In this document: in pieces, positions 45,806 through 54,424 of the stretch | Numbering within the stretch: position 1 is the first letter of the stretch | Layout of the letters: each line of letters begins with the position of its first letter | Notes under the pieces: model-generated | Database searches by the model: none | What the model was told of the DNA's origin: nothing | What the model saw: only the letters and a program-made list of their open reading frames with translations | Made by a program: the position numbers and the translations under genes | NCBI GenBank assembly: GCA_023701205.1 | Contig: JAMPXJ010000002.1 | Location: 207,105 to 271,104, forward strand | Direction of reading: 5' to 3' | Length of the DNA stretch: 64,000 nt | From: Oligoflexia bacterium | GTDB lineage: Bacteria > Bdellovibrionota > UBA1018

Positions 45806-46159
45806 ATGATGGCGATGAGCATACCGGGCAGCGTAGGGGCCGGAACCGACCAGCCCACAGAGAAGTTTCGCCAGGAACACGTGTCGATCAAAGAACACCT
45901 GGATCATCTTTCAAAAATGACGGGGAACCTGCCAGGCCAGGACGCGTCCGCTCAACGCGATACGATGAAAAAGGTCGTGATCTTCCTGAAGGACCACAGC
46001 AAACCTCATGCGGAGTGGGAAGAAAAAGTCCTCTACCCCGCCGTCGACGAGCGCGCCGGGCCCCGGAAAAACGAGGAGGATATTCTCCTTCCCATCCTCG
46101 ACCGCACGATGACCCCGGAGCAGTTCGAGCGCGAGATCATGAAAAAGTCGGAGCACTGA
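45806..46159 (+). CDS. Hemerythrin-like (HHE) protein
   Basis: 117 residues from the ATG at 45806 (AGGGAG upstream). EHVSIKEHLDHL and HSKPHAEWEEKVLYPAVDE are the His/Glu-rich helices that bind a di-iron centre in the HHE group. The last ~35 residues (RKNEEDILLPILDRT) form another helix with Glu. It may sense or carry iron, O2 or NO. It is followed closely by the VIT1/CCC1 gene, which supports a role in iron handling. Confidence 0.8.
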   Translation: MMAMSIPGSVGAGTDQPTEKFRQEHVSIKEHLDHLSKMTGNLPGQDASAQRDTMKKVVIFLKDHSKPHAEWEEKVLYPAVDERAGPRKNEEDILLPILDRTMTPEQFEREIMKKSEH

Positions 46160-46182
46160 AATGGGCCGGCGCGCCTTCGCCG

Positions 46183-46902
46183 ATGGCTAAGCTGCCTCCC
46201 CCGCACTCGCATTCACCCGAGTCCATCGCCTCGCGCCTGGCGAAGCCCGTCCGGACCAGCTATCTTCGTGACTTCGTTTACGGGAGAATCGACAACGCGA
46301 TCACCACCTTCGCGATTGTCTCCGGAGTCTGGGGCGCCCACCTGCCCGTTCGCACCGTCCTCATCCTCGGGATCGCGAATCTCCTGGCGGATGGCTTCTC
46401 GATGGCCGTCAGCAACTACCTGGGCTCCCGGGCCGAGTCCGAGAGCCTGAAGCGCTTTCGCGCGATCGAGGAGAAACACATCCAGCTTTATCCCGAAGGC
46501 GAACGCGAGGAGATCCGCCAGATCTTCTCCCGGAAGGGCATCACCCGACCCGCGCTGGAGGAAGTGGTCAAGGCCATCTGCTCGGAGCGAAACCGCTGGA
46601 TCGATACGATGCTGACCGAGGAATACGGCCTCTCCCCATCCCTGCACTCCCCTCTCAGAGCGGCGCTCGGAACCTTCATCGCCTTTGTCATTTGCGGCAG
46701 CGTTCCGCTGATTCCCTTCATGGCCGAGATACGGCTTCCGTTCCACGTCGCCGCGATCGCGACGGGAATCACGTTCTTTTTGATCGGCTCCGCCAAAAGC
46801 CGCTGGTCCAGCCAGTCCTGGTGGGCCTCTGGCCTATACACGCTCGCTGTCGGGTCTTCCGCATCGGCGCTCGCCTTCGCGATCGGGGCTTTTCTCGGAT
46901 GA
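46183..46902 (+). CDS. VIT1/CCC1 family iron/manganese transporter
   Basis: 239 residues from the ATG at 46183 (the open frame extends upstream without a ribosome-binding site). DFVYGRIDNAITTFAIVSG is the start of the DUF125/VIT domain and ADGFSMAVSNYLGSRAE its second motif with helix 2. A Glu-rich cytoplasmic segment (EEKHIQLYPEGEREEIRQIF) is the metal-binding domain, followed by three hydrophobic helices. Such proteins move Fe2+ or Mn2+ out of the cytosol. It starts 23 nt after the hemerythrin-like gene. Confidence 0.88.
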   Translation: MAKLPPPHSHSPESIASRLAKPVRTSYLRDFVYGRIDNAITTFAIVSGVWGAHLPVRTVLILGIANLLADGFSMAVSNYLGSRAESESLKRFRAIEEKHIQLYPEGEREEIRQIFSRKGITRPALEEVVKAICSERNRWIDTMLTEEYGLSPSLHSPLRAALGTFIAFVICGSVPLIPFMAEIRLPFHVAAIATGITFFLIGSAKSRWSSQSWWASGLYTLAVGSSASALAFAIGAFLG

Positions 46903-46954
46903 CCTTCGAGAACCCGGCGTGGTGCATGCTTCTTTGTTTGGGGAAGATTTTTAA

Positions 46955-47032
46955 TGGTCGGGGCGGCGGGATTCGAACCCACGACCCCTTGCACCCCATG
47001 CAAGTGCGCTAGCCAGGCTGCGCTACGCCCCG
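46955..47032 (-). tRNA. tRNA-Pro (anticodon GGG)
   Basis: On the minus strand, acceptor CGGGGCG pairs with CGCCCCG, the anticodon stem CTTGC/GCAAG encloses ATGGGGT (anticodon GGG), and the T-arm contains GGTTCGAATCC; CCA is encoded. It decodes CCC and CCT and is closely similar to tRNA-Pro(CGG) in the acceptor and D-arm. Confidence 0.95.
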
Positions 47033-47050
47033 ACCTATGTGAGAGACTGC

Positions 47051-47079
47051 AAGCTAGCCAAGACGTCTGGCTTTTTCAA
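47051..47079 (-). promoter_or_regulatory. Promoter of tRNA-Pro(GGG)
   Basis: Minus strand: TTGAAA (47079-47074), 17 bp, TAGCTT (47056-47051), 18 nt before the mature tRNA end. Same spacing and -10 style (TAGNTT) as the other proline tRNA promoter. Confidence 0.45.
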
Positions 47080-47131
47080 GCCGATACTGCTGGCTGAGCA
47101 AGTTTTCTGGAATTCAAGCTATCCGGCGAAA

Positions 47132-48055
47132 TCAGCCCACCGTCGCGGCCAGACGGCTCGCCAAAGCAGCCCGGATCCCGCTCGCCCGCCGCTCTTCGAA
47201 GACGGAAGAGTCGATGATCTCGTAATTATCCGGATCGCGGAAGATCGCGGCCAGGATCTGGCTGTGCAGATCGTGGCCCGCCCGATGGAGACGGAAATAA
47301 GCGTGAATCTCGAGCCCGGCAAGCTTCAGATCACCGAGCGCATCAAGGACCTTGTGACGTGCGAACTCGTCCGAGTAGCGCAGGCCATCGGGATTGAGCA
47401 CCTGGGCATCATCCAGGACGACCGCGTTCTCGAGCGAGCCGCCGCGAGCCAGCCCCATCCGCTTGAGCGCTTCGACGTCGCGGAGGAAGCCGAAGGTGCG
47501 GGCACGCGAGATCTCCGAAAAGTCCGTGTGTCCTTCGATATAATGGAATTCCTGATAGCCGATCGAGGGATGATCCCAGTCGATCGAGCCGTGGATTTCC
47601 AGCGATGAAGAAGGCTCAGCGACCGCCCACTTTTCAGCGACCTTGATCTCGACCTTGCGGCGCAAAGCAAGATAAGGCCGGGCCTTGCGCTGGGGCACGA
47701 GGCCAACGGCCTCAATCGCGCGGAAGAACGGCTCCGCGCTGCCATCCATGATGGGAATCTCAGGACCATCCACCTCGACGATGACGTTGTCCACGCCAGC
47801 ACCCTGAAGGGCGCCCATCAGATGCTCGATCGTGGAGATCGAGACCTGCCCGCGCCCGATGGAGGTCGCGAGCTGCGTGTTGGTGACATGGCGATAGTGA
47901 GCCGGAATGGGAAGGGAGCCGGGCAGATCCGAACGGACGAAAACGATGCCCTGATCGGCACGAGCTGGTCTCAGGGTCAGCTTGACGGGCTTGCCGGAGT
48001 GCAGTCCCACACCGGTAAGCGTGATCGAGTCCTTCAGCGTACGTTGCGAAATCAT
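47132..48055 (-). CDS. lpxC: UDP-3-O-acyl-N-acetylglucosamine deacetylase LpxC
   Basis: 307 residues from the ATG at 48055, preceded by AAGGAGAG. ISTIEHLMGAL holds the first zinc His; PIMDGSAEPF and SRARTFGFLRDV are conserved; FARHKVLDALGDL carries the His and Asp that complete the zinc site; HRAGHDLH near the end is the catalytic His loop. It commits UDP-GlcNAc-derived precursors to lipid A, so the cell makes a lipopolysaccharide-type outer membrane. It stands alone, followed by tRNA-Pro(GGG). Confidence 0.95.
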   Translation of the reverse strand: MISQRTLKDSITLTGVGLHSGKPVKLTLRPARADQGIVFVRSDLPGSLPIPAHYRHVTNTQLATSIGRGQVSISTIEHLMGALQGAGVDNVIVEVDGPEIPIMDGSAEPFFRAIEAVGLVPQRKARPYLALRRKVEIKVAEKWAVAEPSSSLEIHGSIDWDHPSIGYQEFHYIEGHTDFSEISRARTFGFLRDVEALKRMGLARGGSLENAVVLDDAQVLNPDGLRYSDEFARHKVLDALGDLKLAGLEIHAYFRLHRAGHDLHSQILAAIFRDPDNYEIIDSSVFEERRASGIRAALASRLAATVG

Positions 48056-48252
48056 GAGCTCTCCTTGCATGGACCGATCACGTAATGAGCAAGGCTTATG
48101 CCCGAGGCGTAAAAAATCATCGCTGGAAGAAGAATCAAATATCATAACTAAAACACCAATAAAATCCGCCAATAACACGTTTGACTGCTCGCGTCAATTT
48201 TGATCGCTTTTTTCCCCCTTCACGAGACGCCCCTCGAGTGTGCTTTCCAGGT

Positions 48253-48275
48253 CACACCTGATTTCAGCAGGTGTG
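48253..48275 (-). terminator. Hairpin between ruvB and lpxC
   Basis: CACACCTG pairs with CAGGTGTG (8 bp, 7-nt loop), just after the ruvB stop. No T-run follows; either a factor-dependent terminator element or a regulatory site upstream of lpxC. Confidence 0.35.
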
Positions 48276-48280
48276 GGATT

Positions 48281-49366
48281 TCAGACACAATCTTGGGGGA
48301 TATTCTTGCCTTCGCAGCTCAGACCGAGATGCTCATAAGCCGTGCGGGTCGCGGCCCTTCCCCGAGGAGTCCTTTGAAGAAAACCTTCCTGGATCAGGTA
48401 CGGTTCATAGACGTCTTCGAGCGTATCGCGCTCCTCACCCAACGCCGAAGAAAGGGTCTCGATCCCGACCGGGCCGCCATCGAATTTTTCGACGATCGTG
48501 GCGAGCAGCCTACGATCCATCGGGTCCAGCCCCCGCTCATCCACCTCGAAAAGCGCCAAGGCCGCGCGTGCAGTCTCGCGATCGACCAGGACTCCGGAGG
48601 CATTCTTGCCTCGGACCTGGGCGAAGTCCCGCACCCGCTTGAGCAACCGGTTGGCGATCCGGGGCGTGCCCCGCGAGCGCTTGGCGATCTCGTTCGCTCC
48701 CGACTCCTCGATGCGGATCCCGAGCAGGCTGGCTGAACGGCGCACGATCTTCTCGAGCTCGGCCACGGGATAGAAATCCAGCCGCAACTGCACCCCGAAG
48801 CGATCCCGGAGCGGGCTCGAAAGCAGGCCCGTGCGGGTGGTCGCGCCCACGAGCGTGAACTTCGGCAGGTCAATTCGGAGCGTCCGCGCCGCGGGCCCCT
48901 GCCCGATGATCAGATCGAGCTTGAAATCCTCCATCGCGCCGTAAAGGACCTCTTCGATCGTCTTCTGCAGGCGATGGATCTCGTCGATGAAAAGCACGTC
49001 GCGCGGCTGGAGATTGGAGAGGATCGCGGCGAGGTCCCCTTTCTTCTCGACGTTCGGACCCGTCACGGAATGGATCTGGCTGCCCATCTCATGCGCGACG
49101 ATATTGGCGAGGGTGGTCTTGCCCAGGCCCGGCGGCCCGGCCAGGAGGACGTGATCCAGGGCATCGCCGCGCTGCCGGGCAGCCTCCATGAAAAGCGAGA
49201 GATTCTCCTTGGCCTTGGTCTGGCCGACGTACTCTTCCAGGAATGAGGGACGAAGGCTCTTCTCGGCGCTCAGCTCCGAATGGCCATCGGCCTCGGGCTC
49301 CGCGGCGACGGAGGCACTCACGAGGCGCTGCGATTTCAGATTCTCTTCGGAGGATTTCATCTGCAC
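48281..49366 (-). CDS. ruvB: Holliday junction branch-migration helicase RuvB
   Basis: 361 residues (or 359 from the ATG at 49360). Walker [12 protein letters not shown], Walker [10 protein letters not shown], sensor-1 region [11 protein letters not shown] and the winged-helix end ([13 protein letters not shown]) are all present. The protein is the hexameric AAA+ motor that drives branch migration with RuvA. It follows ruvA by 9 nt in the order ruvC-ruvA-ruvB. Confidence 0.96.
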   Translation of the reverse strand: MQMKSSEENLKSQRLVSASVAAEPEADGHSELSAEKSLRPSFLEEYVGQTKAKENLSLFMEAARQRGDALDHVLLAGPPGLGKTTLANIVAHEMGSQIHSVTGPNVEKKGDLAAILSNLQPRDVLFIDEIHRLQKTIEEVLYGAMEDFKLDLIIGQGPAARTLRIDLPKFTLVGATTRTGLLSSPLRDRFGVQLRLDFYPVAELEKIVRRSASLLGIRIEESGANEIAKRSRGTPRIANRLLKRVRDFAQVRGKNASGVLVDRETARAALALFEVDERGLDPMDRRLLATIVEKFDGGPVGIETLSSALGEERDTLEDVYEPYLIQEGFLQRTPRGRAATRTAYEHLGLSCEGKNIPQDCV

Positions 49367-49375
49367 TCCCTTGCT

Positions 49376-50005
49376 TTAGTTCGACAGCTGCCGGAGCGCG
49401 GTCCGGATCAGGTCCTCGGCCTTGGCGGGACGTGGCTGCGCTTCGGCCAGCACGCGATTCAGTAGCGCGGTGATCTCGACCTCGCGATAACCGAGCCCGA
49501 TCAGGGCTGACTTCGCATCTCCGAAGATTCCGTCTTCCGGCTTCGCCGCCTGCTGGCCCGGGCGGGCTTTCGGCCCTGAGGTCACGACCTCGCCGAACTT
49601 CTTGCGCAACGGCTCGGCCAGCTCGAGGACCACGCGCTCGGCGATCTTCTTGCCGATCCCGGGCACCGCAGTCAATGCCGCGCGATCGCCCGCGATGATG
49701 GCCTGGATGAGCTGCTCGGCTTCCATTCCCGAGAGAATGCTCAGCGCCCCTTTCGGCCCGATTCCCGTCACGCCCAGGAGCGTAAGAAAGAGCTCCTTTT
49801 CAGCCTTCGTGGCAAAGCCGTAGAGATCCAGAGCGTCCTCGCGCACGTGCGTATACACGTAAAGCTCGACGGACTTTCCGGGGAGAAAGCCCAGGTAACC
49901 CGAGCTTTGCGGTACCGCCACCGCGTAGCCCACCGCGGACTGGACGAGCACCAGCAGCTTTCCGTCCTCGTGCTCCAGAACCTGCCCGCGAAGATAACCG
50001 ATCAT
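49376..50005 (-). CDS. ruvA: Holliday junction branch-migration protein RuvA
   Basis: 209 residues. N-terminal OB-fold (MIGYLRGQVLEHEDGK), LFLTLLGVTGIGPKGAL and TAVPGIGKKIAERVVLEL (helix-hairpin-helix motifs), then a flexible linker and the C-terminal domain that touches RuvB (SALIGLGYREVEITALL). It binds four-way junctions and loads RuvB. Its ATG overlaps the ruvC stop by 4 nt. Confidence 0.95.
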   Translation of the reverse strand: MIGYLRGQVLEHEDGKLLVLVQSAVGYAVAVPQSSGYLGFLPGKSVELYVYTHVREDALDLYGFATKAEKELFLTLLGVTGIGPKGALSILSGMEAEQLIQAIIAGDRAALTAVPGIGKKIAERVVLELAEPLRKKFGEVVTSGPKARPGQQAAKPEDGIFGDAKSALIGLGYREVEITALLNRVLAEAQPRPAKAEDLIRTALRQLSN

Positions 50006-50634
50006 CGATTCTTCCTGCTCCTCAAGGTTTCCGCCGCCGTGCTGCCGACGGGCTGCGCGCCCACGGCCTCGGCAAGCGACATCGTTTTCTTCTTACGCTT
50101 CCCCGAAAACGCGCGCAAGGCCTGCGCCAGCCCCGCCGAGCCCGTCACCGCCGCGCGCGAGAGATGCGCGTGGCAGATCGCGAGCGCCAGGCCGTCGGAA
50201 GCATCCGACGTGGCGAAATCCTTCTGGCCCGTCAGAAGCTGGATCATCCGCGCCACCTGCTGCTTGTCGGCCTGACCGAAGCCGGCCACCACCGATTTCA
50301 CCTCGCTCGGGCTGTACTCGACGATCGAGAGCCCGTGGATCATCCCCGTGAGGATCACCGCCCCCCGCGCCTGCCCGAGCTTCAAAGCCGAGACCGCGTT
50401 CTTGGCGAAAAAAACCCGCTCCACCGACATGATCGTCGGATGATGCCGGGCGATGACTTCGGACAAGCCCTCGTAAATGGAAAGCAATCGCTGCTCGAGC
50501 GGTATGACCGCCTTCCCCCCCGTATTCGAAAGCCTCAGGGTTCCGTGCGCGACGTGCTGGATCTGGTTGCCCACCAGATCGATGCACCCGTAACCCGTCA
50601 GCCTGGAGCCGGGATCCACTCCCAGAATTCGCAT
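50002..50634 (-). CDS. ruvC: Crossover junction endodeoxyribonuclease RuvC
   Basis: 210 residues. MRILGVDPGSRLTGYG has the first catalytic Asp, then SVERVFFAKN (Glu), YSPSEVKSVV and SDASDGLALAICHAH with the last acidic residues. The ~40-residue basic C-terminal extension (GKRKKKTMSL) is longer than in E. coli. It resolves Holliday junctions. It begins 10 nt after the acyltransferase gene. Confidence 0.95.
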   Translation of the reverse strand: MRILGVDPGSRLTGYGCIDLVGNQIQHVAHGTLRLSNTGGKAVIPLEQRLLSIYEGLSEVIARHHPTIMSVERVFFAKNAVSALKLGQARGAVILTGMIHGLSIVEYSPSEVKSVVAGFGQADKQQVARMIQLLTGQKDFATSDASDGLALAICHAHLSRAAVTGSAGLAQALRAFSGKRKKKTMSLAEAVGAQPVGSTAAETLRSRKNR

Positions 50635-50643
50635 GAAGTGAGC

Positions 50644-51783
50644 TTACGCGGAAATCGTGCGATCGTAAATGCGATAGACCTTGGTGCGCTCTCCGCACAT
50701 GTGCACGAGAGCCTTGTTCATCGCCCTGTTGTCCTCGAGAATCCACGAGGCCTCGCCCGTGAGATAGCCCCGCGCCGGCCCCCGTTTGTAATACTCGGCA
50801 TACAGCAGCGGGCCGATCCCGTATTCGCGGAAGGCCTTCTTGATCCCAAGCGTCAGGATCCGGCACCGATTGATCGTCGCCCTGCGGCCCGGACCCTTGA
50901 GGTTCCAGAGCAGCTTCGGAAGGCCGAACGGAAGGAGCTTCCCATCGGGGATCTTCCTGAAAACCTGATTGACGTCCGGCAACCCCAGCGCGAAAGCGGC
51001 AGGCTTGCCGGCAACTTCCACGATGAGAAGAAGCTCGGGATCGACCACCATCTTCATGTCCTTGGCCATGTGGCGGAACTCTTCCGGGTCCATGGGAACG
51101 AAGCCCCAGTTCTTCTCCCAGGCATCGTTGTAAATCTCGAGGATGGTCTCGATCTCTTCTTCGAACTTGGACATGTTCACCGGTCGGAACGTGATCCGGG
51201 CGCTCTTCCGGAGCTTCTCGGCCTGCGCCAGCAGGCGCTCCGAGAACTTCGCGGTATGGGAAATATTGTAAGCGAGCAGATCCTTGGATTTCGAAAGGCC
51301 CCAGGCCTCGAGCAGCGCCGGATAATAGGTCGGATTGTAGGTCATCATGACCTGCGGCGGATCCTGGAAGCCGTCAACCAGCAGCCCGCACTCATGGTTC
51401 GTGCTGGGATTCATCGGGCCGCGAAGCGTCGTCATGCCCTTGGAACGCGCCCATCCCGCGACTTCGTCCAGGAGGAGGTTGGCGACCTTCTGATCGTTCA
51501 CGGCCTCGAAAAAGCCGAAGAACGCGGTCTTCTCCTCATGGAAGCGGTTGTGGTTCTCGTCGATGACGCCGACGATCCTTCCCACCACCTCCTCACCGCG
51601 GTAGGCGAGCACCGGGAGCATGAAAGCGTGCTTGAAGAACGGATTCTTGCTCACGTCGAGGAGGTCCCGGACCGCGATCTTGAGCGGCGGAACCCAGTGG
51701 GCATCACCCTGATAGATCTTCCAGGGAAGATCGATGAACGCAGACCACTCCTGCTTGGATTCCACCCGCTTCAGCTGCAGCAT
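50644..51783 (-). CDS. GNAT-like acyltransferase, putative bacterial ceramide synthase
   Basis: 379 residues. No signal peptide. Conserved-looking blocks: DAHWVPPLK, GRIVGVIDENHNRFH, FFGFFEAVNDQKVANLLL, LRGPMNPSTNHECGLLVDGF and MTYNPTYYPALLEAWG. From memory these match the N-acyltransferases described as bacterial ceramide synthase (bCerS) near serine palmitoyltransferase genes. If so, it would acylate a long-chain base to make a ceramide precursor. It directly follows the palmitoyltransferase gene by 24 nt and precedes ruvC by 9 nt, so the sphingolipid and DNA-repair genes may share transcripts. Confidence 0.65.
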   Translation of the reverse strand: MLQLKRVESKQEWSAFIDLPWKIYQGDAHWVPPLKIAVRDLLDVSKNPFFKHAFMLPVLAYRGEEVVGRIVGVIDENHNRFHEEKTAFFGFFEAVNDQKVANLLLDEVAGWARSKGMTTLRGPMNPSTNHECGLLVDGFQDPPQVMMTYNPTYYPALLEAWGLSKSKDLLAYNISHTAKFSERLLAQAEKLRKSARITFRPVNMSKFEEEIETILEIYNDAWEKNWGFVPMDPEEFRHMAKDMKMVVDPELLLIVEVAGKPAAFALGLPDVNQVFRKIPDGKLLPFGLPKLLWNLKGPGRRATINRCRILTLGIKKAFREYGIGPLLYAEYYKRGPARGYLTGEASWILEDNRAMNKALVHMCGERTKVYRIYDRTISA

Positions 51784-51807
51784 ATCGCTCCTTTTCGAAC
51801 GGTGGAC

Positions 51808-53079
51808 TCAGATCGTGGCCGCGGGAGCGACGCCGAAATGGGTATGGGCCAGCTCCGCGAGCTCCGCCTGCCGGTCACGGTTGCCGATGATGCCGAACTC
51901 CTTGCCGAGCTTGCTCAGCACCTCGAGCACGTAATCGAGGTCCTGCTCCGTGTGCGAGGCCATATAGCTCGTGCGGATCAGCGCGCAGCCTTCGGGCACC
52001 GCCGGACGGACCACCGGGGTGGCGAACACGCCGCTCTCGTAAAGCTTGTTGGTGAACTGGAAAGCCATGTAGTCATCGCCGATGAGCAGCGGGATGATCG
52101 GCGTCCGGCTGTTCAGGGTGTTGTAGCCCATGCCGGAAAGCTCGCGCGCCATCTTGTTGGCGTTCTTCCAGAGATTCTGGAGATGCTCAGGCTCCTCCTG
52201 GACGATGCGCAGGCATTCGAGCACCGTGGCCGCCGCGGCGGGCGGCATCGCGGCGCTGAACATGAAGGGCCGCGCCTTGTGCTTGATGTAATGCATGACG
52301 TCCTTGGTGCCGGCCACGAAGCCGCCGATCGAGGCGAAGGACTTGGAGAACGTGCCCATGACGAGATCGGCCGAATTCACCATTCCGAAATGATGCTCGG
52401 TTCCCTGGCCTTTCGGGCCCAGAACGCCGAGCGCGTGGGCATCGTCCACGTAGACCCGGCAATTGTATTTTTTGGCGAGCTCGATGACCCTCGGAAGATT
52501 GAAGATGTCGCCCGACATCGAGAACACACCGTCGGCGACGATCAATGCGCCGTCGTACTTGCCGCGGGTGCTGTTGAGGACGCGCTCCAGATCCGCCATG
52601 TCGTTATGGCGGAACTTGACGGTATCACCGATCGCCAGACGGGTGCCTTCGATGATGGACGCGTGGTTCTCGCGATCACAGTACAGGACATCGCTGCGGC
52701 CCACGATACAGGAAAGCGCCCCCTGGTTGGAAAGGAAGCCGGTCGAGAAAACCAGGGCGGATTCTTTGCCGAGATAGTCCGCAAGAAGCACCTCGAGCTC
52801 TTCGTGCAGCGCCAGATTGCCATTGAGGAAACGGGAACCCGTGCAGCCCGTACCGAACTTATCGATGGCGGCCTTGGCTGCGGCCTGGACGCGCGGATGA
52901 TGTGTCAGCCCCAGATAGTTGTTGGAGCCGATCATTACGCGGCGCTTACCATGGGTAACGACGCTGGAACCTACGGTAGACTCGATCGGGCGGAAGAAAG
53001 GATAAAGCCCCAAGGATTGAGCCTTCTTGGCTTCATCATAGGCGTAACACTTGGAGAAAAGATCAATCGTACCACTCAT
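51808..53079 (-). CDS. spt: Serine palmitoyltransferase-like alpha-oxoamine synthase
   Basis: 423 residues. Alpha-oxoamine synthase of fold-type I PLP enzymes. LGLYPFFRPIES near the N-terminus is typical of serine palmitoyltransferase rather than BioF or Kbl. IGSNNYLGLTHHPRV, CTGSRFLNGNL, VDDAHALGVLG and the PLP-Lys segment GTFSKSFASIGG follow in order. It should condense serine with an acyl thioester to 3-keto-sphinganine. Next gene in the same direction is the putative ceramide synthase, which supports the sphingolipid reading; a bioF/kbl role is less likely. Confidence 0.8.
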   Translation of the reverse strand: MSGTIDLFSKCYAYDEAKKAQSLGLYPFFRPIESTVGSSVVTHGKRRVMIGSNNYLGLTHHPRVQAAAKAAIDKFGTGCTGSRFLNGNLALHEELEVLLADYLGKESALVFSTGFLSNQGALSCIVGRSDVLYCDRENHASIIEGTRLAIGDTVKFRHNDMADLERVLNSTRGKYDGALIVADGVFSMSGDIFNLPRVIELAKKYNCRVYVDDAHALGVLGPKGQGTEHHFGMVNSADLVMGTFSKSFASIGGFVAGTKDVMHYIKHKARPFMFSAAMPPAAAATVLECLRIVQEEPEHLQNLWKNANKMARELSGMGYNTLNSRTPIIPLLIGDDYMAFQFTNKLYESGVFATPVVRPAVPEGCALIRTSYMASHTEQDLDYVLEVLSKLGKEFGIIGNRDRQAELAELAHTHFGVAPAATI

Positions 53080-53115
53080 CTGGACTTCCTTTTATTTGGC
53101 TGTGTAAGAACCCTA

Positions 53116-53144
53116 CCAGTAACATCGGCTACTTGGACGGTCAA
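53116..53144 (-). promoter_or_regulatory. Possible promoter of the spt gene
   Basis: Minus strand TTGACC (53144-53139), 17 bp, TACTGG (53121-53116). Good -35, weak -10. Confidence 0.3.
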
Positions 53145-53321
53145 CCTCGACCGTAACTTGCCGCAATAATAGGAAATCCCTACGCAGCACTTTTTACTAA
53201 AGTTCCTATAAAAAATTCCGATAAGTTGCAAAGAGCGAATTCGCTTACGCGGTTTTCCGGGCGCAAAACGTGAAACCGCTTAAGCCGAACGTCTTCCTCG
53301 GCAGGAAGGCTGTTTCCAAAA

Positions 53322-53741
53322 GTGTTTTCACGGGTCAGTGCCGCCTTAAGTCAGTTCATCAAGCCGATTGCCTCCTCCACGCAAAAGCCGGTGGTCCATT
53401 CCACGCCAGCGGAACTGCAGCAGCGACGGGAGCCGGGTCAGTTCAAGAAGTTCAATCAGGACGGCGGCCGGCAGGAGCAGCGCCAAGAAGCTCCGTCGGC
53501 GAAAGTCATCCCGTTTCCGGCACCCTCCAAAACGGCCTCCCCCCAGCCGCCCGGAGCGGCGATCTCCGAAAGCGGCTTGAGCGTGACCCATTCCTTTATC
53601 CAGCTTTTTTCCAGCCTGCAAAGCGGCCGAACGGCCCTGCTGCGCTGGATCGGGGCGCGCAGCTATCAAAGCGCGACGGCCACGCAACGCAAGATCGGCA
53701 AGTACCGGAAGGGTGCGATGCTGGACAAGAAGGTGGAATAA
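53322..53741 (+). CDS. Hypothetical basic, low-complexity protein
   Basis: 139 residues from a GTG at 53322. Rich in Gln, Ser, Pro and basic residues (Q-Q-R-R-E-P, GGRQEQRQEAP), with one hydrophobic patch (SFIQLFSSL), and a lysine-rich end (GKYRKGAMLDKKVE). No signal peptide or known domain. The start is uncertain: AGGAAGG lies 13-19 nt upstream. It converges on the response-regulator gene with a 4-nt gap. Confidence 0.5.
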   Translation: MFSRVSAALSQFIKPIASSTQKPVVHSTPAELQQRREPGQFKKFNQDGGRQEQRQEAPSAKVIPFPAPSKTASPQPPGAAISESGLSVTHSFIQLFSSLQSGRTALLRWIGARSYQSATATQRKIGKYRKGAMLDKKVE

Positions 53742-53745
53742 GCCC

Positions 53746-54423
53746 TTACTCGTCGACCTTGAGGATATAGCCGGAGCCGTAAACGGTCTTGATGCCGAAC
53801 CGCGCTTTCTTGATCTTCTTCCTGAGATTTCCCATGTGCGTGTCCACGGTACGCTCCGTCACGACGGCATCGGGCCAGAGATCCCCCAGGAGCTTCGCCC
53901 GCTCGACCACCTGGTTGCGACGCTCCAGGAAATAGCGCAGGAGCTCGAATTCGACCCGGGTCAGGTGAATCTCCTCGCCATTCAGCTTCACTTCGCCGGT
54001 CTTGGGATCAAGGACGAGGTTGGCGCAGGCGATGGCCTCCTCGCGCTTCACGTCGAGCTCGACCCGCCGGAGCCGCGCCTGGATGCGGGCGAGCAGGTCG
54101 CGCGCGTTGAACGGCTTGGTGATGTAATCATCCGCCCCGATGGTCAGACCCTCCACCCTGCTGTCCATGTCCGAGACCGTGGTCAGCATGATCACCGGGA
54201 TATGCCGGGTCGCCGGCTGCTCGCGAAGCCTGCGGCAGACTTCGAAGCCGTTCATGTCCGGCATGTTGACGTCGAGGAGGATGATCGCGGGCTGCTCCTG
54301 CACGGCCAGGCGAATACCTTCCTTGCCGCTCGAAGCCGGAATCGGTTGAAAACTCTTTTCCAGCATCTCCGAGAGTACGTCCAGGTTGTCGCGGTCATCG
54401 TCCACGATCAGGATCTTCTTCAT
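53746..54423 (-). CDS. OmpR-family response regulator
   Basis: 225 residues from the ATG at 54423. Receiver domain 1-120: acidic pocket VDDD, phospho-acceptor Asp51 in LLDVNMPDMNG, TKP with the conserved Lys. The C-terminal winged helix (~130-225) has LTRVEFELLRYFL and RTVDTHMGNLRKKI for DNA contact. The gene begins 1 nt after the murA stop; no sensor kinase is adjacent. It may respond to envelope state, but that is a guess from position. Confidence 0.9.
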   Translation of the reverse strand: MKKILIVDDDRDNLDVLSEMLEKSFQPIPASSGKEGIRLAVQEQPAIILLDVNMPDMNGFEVCRRLREQPATRHIPVIMLTTVSDMDSRVEGLTIGADDYITKPFNARDLLARIQARLRRVELDVKREEAIACANLVLDPKTGEVKLNGEEIHLTRVEFELLRYFLERRNQVVERAKLLGDLWPDAVVTERTVDTHMGNLRKKIKKARFGIKTVYGSGYILKVDE

Positions 54424-54424
54424 C

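Noticed and set aside
50164..53169. 1001-residue open frame on the plus strand across spt, the acyltransferase and part of ruvC
   Set aside because: It is antisense to three genes with clear motifs; composition (His/Asp/Arg/Leu-rich) is that of a GC-rich shadow frame.
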